64,000 nucleotides of DNA. Origin: Bacteroidota bacterium. GTDB taxonomy: Bacteria > Bacteroidota > Bacteroidia > Chitinophagales > Chitinophagaceae. Shown here in pieces: positions 45,550 to 56,200 of this stretch. The notes under the pieces were generated by a model. The model saw only the letters and a list, made by a program, of their open reading frames with translations, did no database searches and had not been told where the DNA came from. Location: positions 1-64,000 of the forward strand of contig JAFDXG010000062.1 of NCBI GenBank assembly GCA_018268105.1. The letters are read 5' to 3'. The first letter of the stretch is position 1. Every line of letters begins with the position of its first letter. The position numbers were made by a program, and so were the translations under genes.

Positions 45550-45753
45550 ATGTCAGACACAACCTTAACAGCATATAATGTAAAGACAAAAGAGAAAAAT
45601 GTTCCTATTCAGGATGCAGTAATTACCAAAACCTCAAAAGGTGCATATATGGCGCAGGGACACGATGGTAAGGGAAATAAACTTACTACTCTTTTAGGTG
45701 AAGCAAAAGCATTAGCGGCAATTAAAGCGGGAACTGCTAAGCAAGGTTGGTAG
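45550..45753 (+). CDS. small conserved hypothetical protein, 67 aa
   Basis: From ATG 45550 the product begins MSDTTLTAYNVKTKEKNVPI. It is soluble and basic, with a Gly/Lys-rich centre (KGAYMAQGHDGKGNKL) and an Ala-rich end. I cannot name a family. It has no signal peptide and no metal-binding residues beyond one histidine. It lies 93 bp after gyrB in the same direction without an intervening terminator, so it may share the transcript. An alternative start at 45499 adds 17 hydrophobic residues and is less likely. Confidence 0.65.
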   Translation: MSDTTLTAYNVKTKEKNVPIQDAVITKTSKGAYMAQGHDGKGNKLTTLLGEAKALAAIKAGTAKQGW

Positions 45754-45785
45754 AGCCTGTAAATTATCTTAATCAAAAGATAGAC

Positions 45786-45812
45786 GTGAAAGGTGAGGGG
45801 ATAAAAGTGAAA
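45786..45812 (+). repeat. GTGAAAGGTGAGG-type intergenic fragment
   Basis: CGTGAAAGGTGAGGGG followed by AAAAGTGAAAA resembles the fragments near 28956, 32847 and 35697. No coding or structural role is visible. Confidence 0.3.
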
Positions 45813-45872
45813 ACCATTTCACTGCTCTTATTTCTCGTTTGATATACCCCCAGAAGTGTACTTGCCCCATTC

Positions 45873-46691
45873 TTACAAAAAAAGGTCGGGGTAGAGATTT
45901 ACACCTGGCACAACACTATATTTTCCCAAATCAGTGATACCTTCTTCAGCAAGCACTTCTTCATCAATAAAAAAATTGCCGGTGCATGTTGAAGAAGGAC
46001 GTGATAGTATACAATAAGCGGCGTCTGCAATGATTTCCGGCTTGCGGCTCATCTTAATTAATGCCTCTCCACCCAAAAGATTTTCTACTGCAGCGGTGGC
46101 AATTGTAGTTCTAGGCCAGAGGGTATTTGCGGCAATCTTATCATTTTTCAGTTCTTCAGCCAATCCCATGGCGATCATGCTCATATTATATTTGCTCAAC
46201 GTATAAGCGAGGTGGGCACCAAACCATTTGGGCTTCATATTTAATGGAGGTGAAAGATTGAGAATATGCGGATTGGTTCCCTTGCGCAGGTAAGGGATAC
46301 AGGCTTTACTCACCATAAAAGTACCCCGCACATTAATATCATGCATCAGGTCAAACCGCTTTGGTTCTGTTTTTTCGGTAGTGGTGAGTGAAATGGCAGA
46401 TGCATTATTTATGAGTATATCAATGCCCCCAAAAACTTCTATGCTTTTTGCGACAGCCGCTGCAATCTGGTCTTCAAAACGAATATCGCATTGTACCGGT
46501 AAAGCTTCTCCTCCCAATTCTACCACTTCTTTTGCAGCCGTAAAAATTGTTCCTCCAAGTTTGGGATTTTCTTCTATTGACTTTGCAGCAATTACTACCT
46601 GGGCGCCATCTGCTGCTAATCGCAGGGCAATTGCTTTTCCAATTCCACGGCTTGCTCCTGTTATAAAAACTGTTTTTCCTTTAAAGGGCAT
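45873..46691 (-). CDS. short-chain dehydrogenase/reductase (HSDL2-like)
   Basis: The 272-residue NAD(P)-dependent oxidoreductase has the Rossmann motif TGASRGIGKAIAL near residues 11-23 and NNAS near residue 95. The catalytic tyrosine and lysine are in AYTLSKYN near 159-166. The sequence IAAKSIEENPKLGGTIFTAA near 35-55 and the PPLNMKPKWFGAH segment place it with hydroxysteroid-dehydrogenase-like protein 2 rather than FabG. The substrate is unknown. ATG 46691 (MPFKGKTVF) is preferred over TTG 46700. Confidence 0.88.
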   Translation of the reverse strand: MPFKGKTVFITGASRGIGKAIALRLAADGAQVVIAAKSIEENPKLGGTIFTAAKEVVELGGEALPVQCDIRFEDQIAAAVAKSIEVFGGIDILINNASAISLTTTEKTEPKRFDLMHDINVRGTFMVSKACIPYLRKGTNPHILNLSPPLNMKPKWFGAHLAYTLSKYNMSMIAMGLAEELKNDKIAANTLWPRTTIATAAVENLLGGEALIKMSRKPEIIADAAYCILSRPSSTCTGNFFIDEEVLAEEGITDLGKYSVVPGVNLYPDLFL

Positions 46692-46721
46692 AATCGGCAA
46701 TTTTAACTGTAAAGATGTAAG

Positions 46722-47114
46722 TTACAAAGCAATTTCAACAGCAGGATCCCAAAATACTTTTTCGAAATCTATGATAATATCATCCTTTACCCTGATACCT
46801 TCCTTTTTTAATAAGTTTTCCATGACATCAGGACCGCCAAAATGATGTTTGCCGCTAAGCATACCATTGCGGTTGACTACACGGTGCGCAGGTACACTTG
46901 GGCAGGAAGATCCGGCGCCGCTTAATGCCCAGCCTACCATTCGGGCTGAGAGTTTAGTACCTATATAAGCGGCAATAGCTCCATACGATGTTGCTCTGCC
47001 ACGCGGGATAAGTCTTACTACATCATAAACGGTTTCAAAAAAAGAATCTTTTCTGCCGGCGTTAACCAATGGTATTTTCAGCGTTCTCTTAGTTTGCTTT
47101 TTTGTGCGCTTCAT
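46722..47114 (-). CDS. alkyltransferase-like protein (MGMT fold without catalytic Cys)
   Basis: The 130-residue protein has the DNA-binding domain of O6-alkylguanine-DNA alkyltransferases: VYDVVRLIPRGRATSYGAIA near 29-48, RMVGWAL near 58-64 and the active-site strand VPAHRVVNRNG at 74-84. The catalytic motif of true transferases is PCHRV. Here position 76 is Ala, so alkyl transfer is impossible. This defines ATL proteins, which bind O6-alkylguanine in DNA and hand the lesion to nucleotide excision repair. The N-terminus is a basic tail. It is followed downstream by the SDR gene after 30 bp and preceded by trmB after 25 bp. Confidence 0.88.
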   Translation of the reverse strand: MKRTKKQTKRTLKIPLVNAGRKDSFFETVYDVVRLIPRGRATSYGAIAAYIGTKLSARMVGWALSGAGSSCPSVPAHRVVNRNGMLSGKHHFGGPDVMENLLKKEGIRVKDDIIIDFEKVFWDPAVEIAL

Positions 47115-47139
47115 ATTGCAGTAAAAGTTGTTACCCCTT

Positions 47140-47841
47140 TCAGCTTATTGTTTCAGTTAATAATAGTTTCAGGCGAATATCTTTTTCAACCGGTATTTCT
47201 TTAGCAATATTGAATTTCAGATAATATACTTTTTTAGTTCCTGCTATGTCGAGGCTTTCATAATAGGTTTTTATTTTTAGATCATCATGTATACCGGGTT
47301 GAGTATATATATCATTATAGTTTTCTGCAACATTCAGATCGTACAATCCAGCCACCAGCAGTGTGAAGTTATATAAATCGGGTGAGTCGGTCTTCAGATG
47401 TATAAAGCCATCCTTTTGTAAAATTCTTTTGTATAATCGTAAAAATCTGGGATGAGTCAATCTTTTTTTTGCTTTAGACATGCGCAATTGCGGATCAGGA
47501 AAAGTAATCCATATTTCTTTTACTTCACTATCGGAAAAATAATTGGTAATACTTTCTATTTGGGTACGCAGAAAAGCCGCATTCTTCAAACCTTCGTCAA
47601 GCGCTTTTTTTGCACCTGCCCAGATACGGTTGCCTTTGAGATCAACCCCAATAAAATTTCTATCCTGGTATTGGCGGGCAAGCGATACTGTATATTCTCC
47701 TTTGCCGCAAGCCAGTTCAATTGTTATTGGATTATCATTGCCAAAAAACGATGCCCATTTTCCCTGCATGCCTTCAGGATATTGTAATACATTAGGGAAT
47801 GACTTAATAGCCTCAAACCTGATTAATTTTTTATGACCCAT
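47140..47841 (-). CDS. trmB: tRNA (guanine-N7-)-methyltransferase
   Basis: The 233-residue AdoMet-dependent enzyme methylates G46 in the tRNA variable loop. The AdoMet motif ELACGKGEYTVSLARQ lies near residues 42-57, ADL-type FIGVDLKGNRIW near 63-74 and the family motif ITFPDPQLRMSKAKKRLTH near 119-137. ATG 47841 (MGHKKLIRFE) is used; the TTG at 47850 would be inside the promoter box. The gene probably leads a transcript with the ATL and SDR genes. Confidence 0.94.
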   Translation of the reverse strand: MGHKKLIRFEAIKSFPNVLQYPEGMQGKWASFFGNDNPITIELACGKGEYTVSLARQYQDRNFIGVDLKGNRIWAGAKKALDEGLKNAAFLRTQIESITNYFSDSEVKEIWITFPDPQLRMSKAKKRLTHPRFLRLYKRILQKDGFIHLKTDSPDLYNFTLLVAGLYDLNVAENYNDIYTQPGIHDDLKIKTYYESLDIAGTKKVYYLKFNIAKEIPVEKDIRLKLLLTETIS

Positions 47842-47847
47842 TGGGTA

Positions 47848-47855
47848 CAAAGATA
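47848..47855 (-). promoter_or_regulatory. -7 box 6 nt before the trmB start
   Basis: Minus-strand TATCTTTG matches TAnnTTTG exactly and ends 6 nt before the trmB ATG. A leaderless or near-leaderless mRNA is predicted. Confidence 0.42.
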
Positions 47856-47915
47856 GGAAAGGAGTAAGGTAAAAGGGGTATTATAAAAATGGGAAGAAGT
47901 TCAGCATCTTAAAAA

Positions 47916-49934
47916 TTAAAACTGTAACAACCTGTGCACACATTCATCTAATCTTGATTTTGCCAAAAAGTTTTTTTCGAGCTCCTTATTAAAAGGAACA
48001 GGGGTATCCAGAGAAGCACAACGCATTACCGGGGCATCAAGCTGCGAAAAGCAGTGTTCCTGTATCCATGCAGCTATTTCAGCGCCAATACCTCCGGTCA
48101 GTGTATCCTCATGAAGTACAAGTATTCTTCCTGTTTTAGACACGGTTGCAGTTATTGCTTCATAATCCAGTGGCAGCAGACTCCTGAGGTCGAGGATGTC
48201 AAAAGAAATTTGAGGATGACGGGCAGCATAGTCAATAGCCCAGTGTACGCCGGCACCATAGGTGATAATTGAAATATCTTCTCCCTGTTCTACCAATTTG
48301 GCTTTACCAATAGATACTTCATAAAACTCTTCAGGTACCGGACCCTCAATACTTCGGTACAGGGCTTTGTGTTCAAAAAATAAAACGGGATTGGGGTCAT
48401 TAATAGCGGCAATCAATAACCCTTTGGCATCCAGCGGAGAGGATGGGTATACAATTTTAAGCCCGGGGGTATGTACAAACCAGGCTTCATTGCTTTGTGA
48501 ATGAAAAGGCCCGGCACCTGTGCCTGCCCCTGTAGGCATGCGTATAACCACATCAGCATTTTGACCCCACCTGTAATGTATTTTGGCAAGATTGTTTACT
48601 ATCTGATTGAACCCCATAGTCACAAAATCTGCAAACTGCATTTCAACAACAGATTTGTACCCTTCAATACTGAGTCCGAGTGCAGCGCCAATAATCGCAC
48701 TTTCGCAGAGTGGAGTATTGCGTACCCGCTCTTTCCCGAATTTATTGAAAAGCCCTTCGGTTATTTTAAAAGCTCCACCGTATTCAGCGATATCCTGCCC
48801 CATCAATATGAGATTGTCGTGTTGTATCATACTCTGATATAAGGCTTCACTCACAGCGTCTACCAGCCTTTTTTGCTGAATATTGAACGGGGAATGAGCT
48901 ATATCTTCATCTGTATTAATAACCTGAATGGTATATTTATTGTCAGACTTGCCCCATAAAGCATATACATCTTTTGTTTCCTGGTAAGTATCAGGAACTA
49001 TGGCATCATGAGCAAATCCCTTTTCCAACTCTTCCTCTATATATCGTTTGTATTCTGTTTTGGCGCCTTCAATATCGGTAGTAGTCAAAATATTTTCCTG
49101 TAATAACCAATGTTCAAAGGTATGTACCGGGTCTTTCTGCTCCCAAACTTTCAGCAATTCTTCCGGTACATATTTTGTGCCGCTGGCTTCTTCGTGACCA
49201 CGCATCCGAAATGTCATACATTCTACCAGGTATGGTTTTTGTTTTTCTATACAATATTCCCGTACTCCTTTTATAGTATCATATACCGTGAGGATATTAT
49301 TGCCATCTATCTGTACTCCTTCCATGCCATAACCTTTGGCGCGGTCAACAATTGATTCACATTTATATTGCTCATTTGTTGGCGTGCTGAGTCCGTAGCC
49401 ATTATTCTCCACTAAGAATATAACTGGTAACCCCCATACTGCGGCTACATTAAGAGCTTCGTGAAAATCACCTTCGCTGGTAGCTCCTTCTCCACAAAAT
49501 ACCAGTGCTGCTTTGTTCTGTTGTTTTAATTTATAGGCAAGGGCAATACCATCTGCTACTGCAAGCTGAGGTCCAAGGTGAGATATCATTCCGCAGATAT
49601 GGTGCTCGTTATCGCCAAAGTGAAAGCTTCTTTCCCGGCCCTTACTATATCCTTTGGAAGAGCCCTGCCATTGCATAAATAACCTGCTCAGCGGAAGTTT
49701 ACGGGTAGTAAATACACCCAGGTTGCGATGCAGGGGCAATATCCATTCATCGCTTTGCATAGCAGAAGTTGCACCTGCAGCAATAGCTTCCTGACCGATG
49801 CCACTAAACCATTTGCTGATACGACCCTGTCTTAACAAAATCAACATCTTTTCTTCTATCATCCGGGGCAGCAGGAGGGCTTGGTAAAGTAGCTCAAGCT
49901 GAGATTTCGTAAAGTTCTTTTGCTGAAAATGCAT
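47916..49934 (-). CDS. 2-oxoacid dehydrogenase E1, fused alpha and beta subunits
   Basis: The 672-residue polypeptide joins E1-alpha (about 1-325) and E1-beta (about 345-672). The alpha half has the thiamine diphosphate motif GEGATSEGDFHEALNVAAVW near 146-165 and NNGYGLSTP. The beta half has GQDIAEYGGAFKITEGLF near 390-407 and AGAHYTAGVHWAID-like GAGVHWAID near 568. It decarboxylates a 2-oxoacid and transfers the acyl group to lipoyl-E2. The substrate is probably a branched-chain 2-oxoacid or pyruvate; sequence alone does not decide. E2 and E3 are not adjacent. ATG 49934 is preferred to TTG 49940. Confidence 0.88.
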   Translation of the reverse strand: MHFQQKNFTKSQLELLYQALLLPRMIEEKMLILLRQGRISKWFSGIGQEAIAAGATSAMQSDEWILPLHRNLGVFTTRKLPLSRLFMQWQGSSKGYSKGRERSFHFGDNEHHICGMISHLGPQLAVADGIALAYKLKQQNKAALVFCGEGATSEGDFHEALNVAAVWGLPVIFLVENNGYGLSTPTNEQYKCESIVDRAKGYGMEGVQIDGNNILTVYDTIKGVREYCIEKQKPYLVECMTFRMRGHEEASGTKYVPEELLKVWEQKDPVHTFEHWLLQENILTTTDIEGAKTEYKRYIEEELEKGFAHDAIVPDTYQETKDVYALWGKSDNKYTIQVINTDEDIAHSPFNIQQKRLVDAVSEALYQSMIQHDNLILMGQDIAEYGGAFKITEGLFNKFGKERVRNTPLCESAIIGAALGLSIEGYKSVVEMQFADFVTMGFNQIVNNLAKIHYRWGQNADVVIRMPTGAGTGAGPFHSQSNEAWFVHTPGLKIVYPSSPLDAKGLLIAAINDPNPVLFFEHKALYRSIEGPVPEEFYEVSIGKAKLVEQGEDISIITYGAGVHWAIDYAARHPQISFDILDLRSLLPLDYEAITATVSKTGRILVLHEDTLTGGIGAEIAAWIQEHCFSQLDAPVMRCASLDTPVPFNKELEKNFLAKSRLDECVHRLLQF

Positions 49935-50070
49935 ATACAAACCTATAGGTTTTTTGAAATACGCCGGGTTATTATAATGTTTAATGCTTTCTTTGATGAC
50001 TTTACGTTTATTGTTGTAAACGTATTAGAGTAACGGTTATGATATGATAACAGGTAGTATTTCTTTCATG

Positions 50071-50409
50071 TTATTCTTTTTTATTCCCAAACAACAGTGA
50101 GGAGGTTATTGACAGGAGCAACCCGAACAGGAGCGCCCACCAAAAGCCATCTATATGTATGCCGTTTACGAGCTTTGATGCCAGAAGCACTATCAATGCA
50201 TTGATAATAAAGAGGAAGAGGCCAAGGGTAATGATGGTTAGTGGAATGGTGAGTATGATCAGGATGGGTTTCAAAATAACGTTTGCCAGTGCAAGCACTA
50301 AGGCAAATATCAAAGCCGTCCAGTAGGTGTCAATATGAATTCCTTTCAAAACATTTGACAGGGCAAATGCTACAGCCGCTGTTACTATGAGTTTAATGAT
50401 AAAGTTCAT
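50071..50409 (-). CDS. phage holin family (4-TM) membrane protein
   Basis: The 112-residue protein has four hydrophobic helices and the PF04020 pattern: VLKGIHIDTYWTALIFALVL near 20-39, LANVILKPILIILTIPLTI near 41-59 and KLVNGIHIDGFWWALLFGLL near 79-98. The two GIHID motifs form an internal repeat. Despite the family name, chromosomal members are not phage lysis proteins; they are widespread small membrane proteins of unknown role. ATG 50409 is used; a TTG at 50430 would add seven residues. There are no phage genes nearby. Confidence 0.82.
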   Translation of the reverse strand: MNFIIKLIVTAAVAFALSNVLKGIHIDTYWTALIFALVLALANVILKPILIILTIPLTIITLGLFLFIINALIVLLASKLVNGIHIDGFWWALLFGLLLSITSSLLFGNKKE

Positions 50410-50613
50410 CAGAGTGTTTTTTAGTATCAAAATTGTTTAAGCTCTTATTGTCCCTGGGATAAGTTTTAAACAAGTTCGTTAAAATATTTGTTTATCAGTC
50501 CGGAAGATGACAAAAATTGTTACAAAATACAATACCTTATGTTTAAACTTCACAAAGCGGGTCAAAATAAGTTTCTTTGCATTTTCTTAAAAATCTAATC
50601 CCCCGATATTATC

Positions 50614-52965
50614 ATGTGGAAAAAGATCGGACAATTTGTTTTGAAGTACAGACTGGCTTTGCTGATCACAGTAGTGCTTTCTACAGTGTTTATGTTATAT
50701 CACGGCAGGCAGGTGACGATCAGTTATGAGTTTGTGCGGACTATTCCTGTTGATAATCCCCTATATAAAAAATACCTTGCTTTTAAACAGCAGTTTGGTG
50801 ATGATGGTAATACGCTGGTAATAGGGTTTACCAAATCCGATCTTTTTAAGAAGAATATTTTTGAGGATTTTGCCACTTTGTGTAATGATCTTAAAAAAGT
50901 GAACAAAGTGGAGGGTGTGCTGAGTGTGGCAAATGCCATTGACCTGGTGAAAGAAGATAGTACCGAAAAGCTGAAAGTAATCCCACTTTTTTCTCCATCT
51001 TCTTCATGGTCTCAGCAGCAATTAGATAGTGCAGTTCAGGTGTTTTATACATTGCCATTTTATAAAGGGTTGTTGTACAACCCGGATACAAAAGCTTACC
51101 TGATTGCTGTAAAAATCAACAAGGATGTTTTAGGTAGCAAGGGGCGCGAAAAAGTGGTGGCTGCAATTGAAGACCTTACCTATAGTTTTGGGCAAAAACA
51201 TTCAGTAGAAATGCATATTAGCGGGCTTCCGCTAATACGCACTAATATGGCGATAAAAGTGGAAAAAGAGATGCGATGGTTTTTGCTAGGCTCTGTGTTG
51301 ATATCTGCCATCATACTGATCATTTTTTTCAGGTCGGTGAGTGCCACCCTGCTATCCCTTAGTGTGGTGATCATTGGTGTAATATGGAGCATGGGTGTTA
51401 TGCATTTATGTCACTATAATATAAGCTTGCTCACAGCGCTTGTACCCCCGCTTATAGTCGTTATCGGTATTCCCAACTGTGTTTACTTTTTGAATAAATA
51501 CCATACCGCCTGGCTCGATACCAGAGATAAACATACCGCCCTGGTAGAAATGGTCAACCGGATGGGAATCATCACGCTGTTTTGCAATATTGCAGCCGCC
51601 ATTGGCTTTGCTGTATTTGCATTTACCAAAAGCGCCATACTTAAAGAATTTGGCGTGGTAGCCGGCATAAGCATTTTTGCTATTTTTTTCATATCGCTCG
51701 GTGTCATCCCGGCTGTGTTAAGCTATTTGCCGGCGCCTAAAATACGACATGTAAAATACCTCGAAAGCAGGTGGCTGGATGTGGTGCTGACGAGGGTAGA
51801 AAAGTGGGTATTCAATCATACCAAAACCATATATATCATTACCGGACTTGTTATCGTATTTGCCGTAATGGGCATGATGCGTCTGCAATCTGTCGGGCAC
51901 ATGGTAGATGATATCCCGTCAACAGATAAAATATATACCGATCTTAAATATTTTGAAACCAATTTTAAAGGGATCATGCCACTTGATATCATAGTTGATA
52001 CCAAAAAGAAATACGGGCTTAGCGGTTTAAAAGCGCTCAATACATTTTCAAAAATTGATTCCCTTTCCCAATATATTGCTTCAAAAAAAGAAATGGCCAA
52101 ACCGTTGTCGCTTGCAGAGGGATTGAAGTTTGCCAAACAGGCTTTTTATGATGGCGACAGCAATAATTATGCAATGCCCAATACTTTTGATGGTGCATTT
52201 GTTGCAGATTATCTAAAGGTTAGAAAAGATACAGGCGACCCCGCTGCCAACAATAATGTCTTCCGGCAACTGATGAATGCTTTTATGGACAGCAGTCGCC
52301 AAAAAACAAGAATCAGTGTGAATATGGCGGATGTAGGGAGCAAAAAGTTACCCCTGATCCTGGCAGATATTAAAAAACGATCCGACCAGCTTTTTGACTC
52401 AACACATTACAATATAGAGTTTACAGGAACAAGTGTTACTTTTCTGGAAGGAAGCCGGTTCATCATTCACGGACTGCGGGATAGTATACTTTGGGCTTTT
52501 TTACTTATTTCGCTGTGTATGCTCTATCTGTTTAAGTCTCTCCGGATTTTGATTTGCTCTTTAGTCCCTAATATTATACCATTGATGCTCACTGCCGGTA
52601 TTATGGGTTGGGCGGGCGTACCACTTAAACCTTCTACTGTTTTGATTTTTGGGATAGCACTGGGCATTGCCATTGATGTAACCATACGGTTTCTTGTTAC
52701 CTACCGGCAACAACTTCCTGCCAATAACAATAAGATTCAACCCACCGTTCTGCAAACTATCCATCATACAGGAATTAGTATAATCTATACTTCATTAGTG
52801 TTAATCGCCGGTTTCAGTATTTTTATGTTTAGCGGATTTGGCGGCACCCAGGCATTGGGTTGGCTTACCTCTCTCACCCTGCTCGCTGCTACAATTACCA
52901 ATCTTGTGTTGTTGCCCGTTTTGCTGATGCTGATGCAAAAAGAGAAAAGCAATAATTACAAGTAA
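50614..52965 (+). CDS. MMPL/RND-superfamily exporter
   Basis: The 783-residue inner-membrane protein has the duplicated RND plan: one helix at 13-30, a periplasmic domain to about 220, five or six helices at about 225-390, a second periplasmic domain and a second helix bundle at about 625-780. Each bundle carries a GxxxD-type helix, for example GIALGIAIDVTIRFLVTYRQ near 680-699. The MMPL/Patched branch exports lipids, sterol-like or hopanoid molecules and other hydrophobic compounds using the proton gradient. No outer-membrane or adaptor partner is adjacent. The substrate is unknown. Confidence 0.88.
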   Translation: MWKKIGQFVLKYRLALLITVVLSTVFMLYHGRQVTISYEFVRTIPVDNPLYKKYLAFKQQFGDDGNTLVIGFTKSDLFKKNIFEDFATLCNDLKKVNKVEGVLSVANAIDLVKEDSTEKLKVIPLFSPSSSWSQQQLDSAVQVFYTLPFYKGLLYNPDTKAYLIAVKINKDVLGSKGREKVVAAIEDLTYSFGQKHSVEMHISGLPLIRTNMAIKVEKEMRWFLLGSVLISAIILIIFFRSVSATLLSLSVVIIGVIWSMGVMHLCHYNISLLTALVPPLIVVIGIPNCVYFLNKYHTAWLDTRDKHTALVEMVNRMGIITLFCNIAAAIGFAVFAFTKSAILKEFGVVAGISIFAIFFISLGVIPAVLSYLPAPKIRHVKYLESRWLDVVLTRVEKWVFNHTKTIYIITGLVIVFAVMGMMRLQSVGHMVDDIPSTDKIYTDLKYFETNFKGIMPLDIIVDTKKKYGLSGLKALNTFSKIDSLSQYIASKKEMAKPLSLAEGLKFAKQAFYDGDSNNYAMPNTFDGAFVADYLKVRKDTGDPAANNNVFRQLMNAFMDSSRQKTRISVNMADVGSKKLPLILADIKKRSDQLFDSTHYNIEFTGTSVTFLEGSRFIIHGLRDSILWAFLLISLCMLYLFKSLRILICSLVPNIIPLMLTAGIMGWAGVPLKPSTVLIFGIALGIAIDVTIRFLVTYRQQLPANNNKIQPTVLQTIHHTGISIIYTSLVLIAGFSIFMFSGFGGTQALGWLTSLTLLAATITNLVLLPVLLMLMQKEKSNNYK

Positions 52966-53189
52966 AAAATTAAATAAGAGCAGAAAATTATCTAATTAGT
53001 TTTTGCTAACACTTGTTAGCGTAACCGACAGATAATCAGTTTCTTTAGCAAATGATATATACTATGAGCTTGATAATCATTTGACTTCCCTTATTATTAA
53101 AGCAGCAATACCACCAAGTGTGCTGTCTTTTTACAAGTAGATTGTAAGACCTAAATTTTTACAAAAAATCCAAGGTTAACAATTCTTTA

Positions 53190-53197
53190 TATCTTTG
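53190..53197 (+). promoter_or_regulatory. -7 box candidate for the susC-susD operon
   Basis: TATCTTTG matches TAnnTTTG exactly and lies 22 nt before the susC ATG. No TTG is found at the right distance. No sigma/anti-sigma or hybrid two-component gene adjoins the operon. Confidence 0.45.
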
Positions 53198-53219
53198 GAG
53201 CTTTAAAATTTTAACAAAC

Positions 53220-56200
53220 ATGAGAAAAACTGTATCACTATTTGCAGTGTTGATGCTATGTATTGTATCAGCATTCTCGCAAAACAAAACCGTAACAGGT
53301 CAGGTAACAAACTCTGACGGAGGTCCAATTCCTTATGCTTCCATTAAAATTAAAGGTGAGAACACAGGTGTAGCCGCCGACCAGAATGGTAAATTTAGTA
53401 TAGTTGTAAATTCCAGAGCTATACTTACCATTAGTGCAGCCGGCTTCGAATCGCAGGATATAGCAATAGGCGACCGGTCAGCAATTGCTGTAAGTCTGGT
53501 ATCCTCTGCTAATCTCCAGGAAGTTGTGATTACCGCTTTAGGTGTAAAAAGAAATCGCAACGACTTAGCCTATGCGGCACAATCTGTTAATGCAGATGCG
53601 ATAGAAAAAGCATCACAGACAGATGCACTCAAGGCGCTGTCGGGGAAGATTGCAGGTGTTCAAATTACTTCTTCTACCGGTACGCCGGGCGGCGCTGCCT
53701 ACATTCAGTTGCGCGGCGCGAATTCAATAACAGGGGATAATCAGCCGTTATTCGTAATTGATGGTGTGCCTGTTGATAATGGGCAAAATTATTCCGGAGA
53801 CCCTTCAGATGGAACGAACAATGTATTATTTGGCGCTACCAACACCAACAGGGGCGCTGATATTAATCCCAATGATATTGAAAGTATTACGGTATTAAAA
53901 GGACCTGCAGCGGCAGCCTTATATGGAATTGGTGCTGCTAATGGTGCAATTATAATTATCACTAAGAGCGGTAAGGCCGGTAAAATACAGGTAGAGTTTA
54001 ATTCCACAGTATCTTTTGATAAAGTAAACAGATTACCAGGGTTACAAAATCAATGGGTAAAAGGCTCAGGTGGAACAATCGGAAAATTCCCCTCCTCCAA
54101 CCGCTATTCCTGGGGGGCAAAAGCCGATACCTTAATGTGGACTGGCGTTCCAAATGACTTTGATATTCACGGTCAAGTAGTGGGTAAATCTAACCCAGGA
54201 GCAAAAGTCCCCTTTACCCCCTATGATAATATGAGGAATTTTTTCAGAACTGCACCATCTTTTACAAACTCCATTGCATTTTCCGGGGGCAATGACATTG
54301 CCACATACAGAATGGGATATACTAATCTATATCAGAATTCAATCGTACCCACACAATTCTTTCAGAGAAATTCTTTAAGTTTTGCAGGCTCGTTGAAAAT
54401 ATCGGAGAAGATAAAAGCTTCTACAAACATCAATTATACCAGAAGTAACAGCACCCAACCGCAAAACGGAAGCAATCTCTCGGGTATAATGCTTGGGCTT
54501 ACGAGAACTCCAATAAATTTTGATAATTCAAACGGTGCGACAAATGCCGAAGATCCCAAAGCATATATGTTCCCGGTTGGCTCCGATTATGCAGGACTTC
54601 AAAGAGCATACCGGTTCAATGGCGCTTCAGCTATTTACGATAATCCCTACTGGACAATAAATAAAACTCCATATACTACTGATCTTGACAGAATTATTGG
54701 AAATGTTCAGCTCGATTATAATATTGGTTCAGGCTTTAGTGCATTGTATCGTTTGGGTACTGATATATATCAGGATAACCGCGAACAATATTACGATATT
54801 GGATCAAGCGCATATAATGGCGGACGTATTTTTTATGACAGGTATACCTACAAGAGTTTAAACTCTGACCTTATTTTGTCATATTCAAAAAAACTGTCTG
54901 AAAGCTTTAAGTTTGACGGTAAAATTGGTCAAAATTTTTATAGCAGCAAATTGAATGAATTATATACCCAGGGTGATGGACTGGTAGCTTCCGATTATAA
55001 TAATATGGACAATGCCACGGTAGTAAAATCCTCTAATTTTGTTACCCCCTACAGGAGATCTGCTGTATATTTCGACCTTAACTTTGATTATGCTTCTCTT
55101 TTATTTCTTGAAATAACAGGTAGAAATGACTGGTCTTCAACATTACCTGTGGATAAAAGATCATTTTTTTATCCGTCTGCAAGTTTAGGTTTTGTATTTA
55201 CCCGCTTGGGAGGAATGCAAAACGATGTTCTTAACTATGGTAAATTAAGGTTGTCTGCTGCTCAAGTGGGAAAAGATGCACCTTCTTTTGCATTGAATAG
55301 TTATTACTCTAAGGCGACATTTTCAGATGGATATACTACGGGTATAACTTATCCAAATGACGGGGTGGCCGGATTTGGAAGAGTTACAACCCTTGGAAAC
55401 CCAAATCTAAAACCGGAAAAAACTACATCTTATGAGGCCGGGTTAGACCTGCAATTTTTTAGAAACAGATTGGGACTGGACGCGACTGTTTATTATTCTA
55501 AAGGGCAGGATTTGATTGTCACCGCTCCATTGGCCTCTACCACCGGATATATGTCGCAGGTTATCAATTCCGGTTCAATTGAGACAAAAGGAATTGAGCT
55601 TCAATTTACCGTAACTCCGGTATTGTCAAAAAATTTTAGGTGGGATGCTTTCGTAAATTACAGCAGTTATAAAAATAAAATATTAAAACTTGCTGAAGGA
55701 GTAAAACAGATAAATCTTAATGGTTTTACAGGTACTACTATTTCGCAAATTGCCGGATATGGAGCAGCCTCTGTATTTGGGTATGGTTATGAGCGGGATT
55801 CGCAAGGCAACATTGTTGTAGATGACAGTCCTGGGGATGCGCAATATTATCCGATTGCTCCGTCGATTCAAAAGTTTTTGGGTAATACCAATCCTAAATT
55901 TCTGCTTGGATTTGGAAATACATTTACCTATAAAGGGCTTTCGTTATATGCTCTTTTCGACTGGAAGCAAGGTGGTGTAATGTGGAACGGAACAAGAGGA
56001 TCGCTCACTGCTATCGGAACATCAGATAACACCAACAATAGAGGAGATATGCATTTGTTTGAAGGCGTATTGGGGCATTTAAACGATGTAGGTAAGTTAG
56101 TACATTATGATGGTAATGGCAACGAAGTAGACGGACCCGGTGCTGTAAATAAAAATGCTGTTCCGCTAAACGAAGGTTGGTATCTGGGTAATGGCGGTGG

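Noticed and set aside
50071..50409. Prophage signal from the holin-family label
   Set aside because: No phage structural, lysis or integrase genes are near; the family is a common chromosomal membrane protein.
53005..53020. GCTAAC-ACTT-GTTAGC hairpin before susC
   Set aside because: The stem is only 6 bp and has no T-run on either strand in the right place; too weak to call a terminator.
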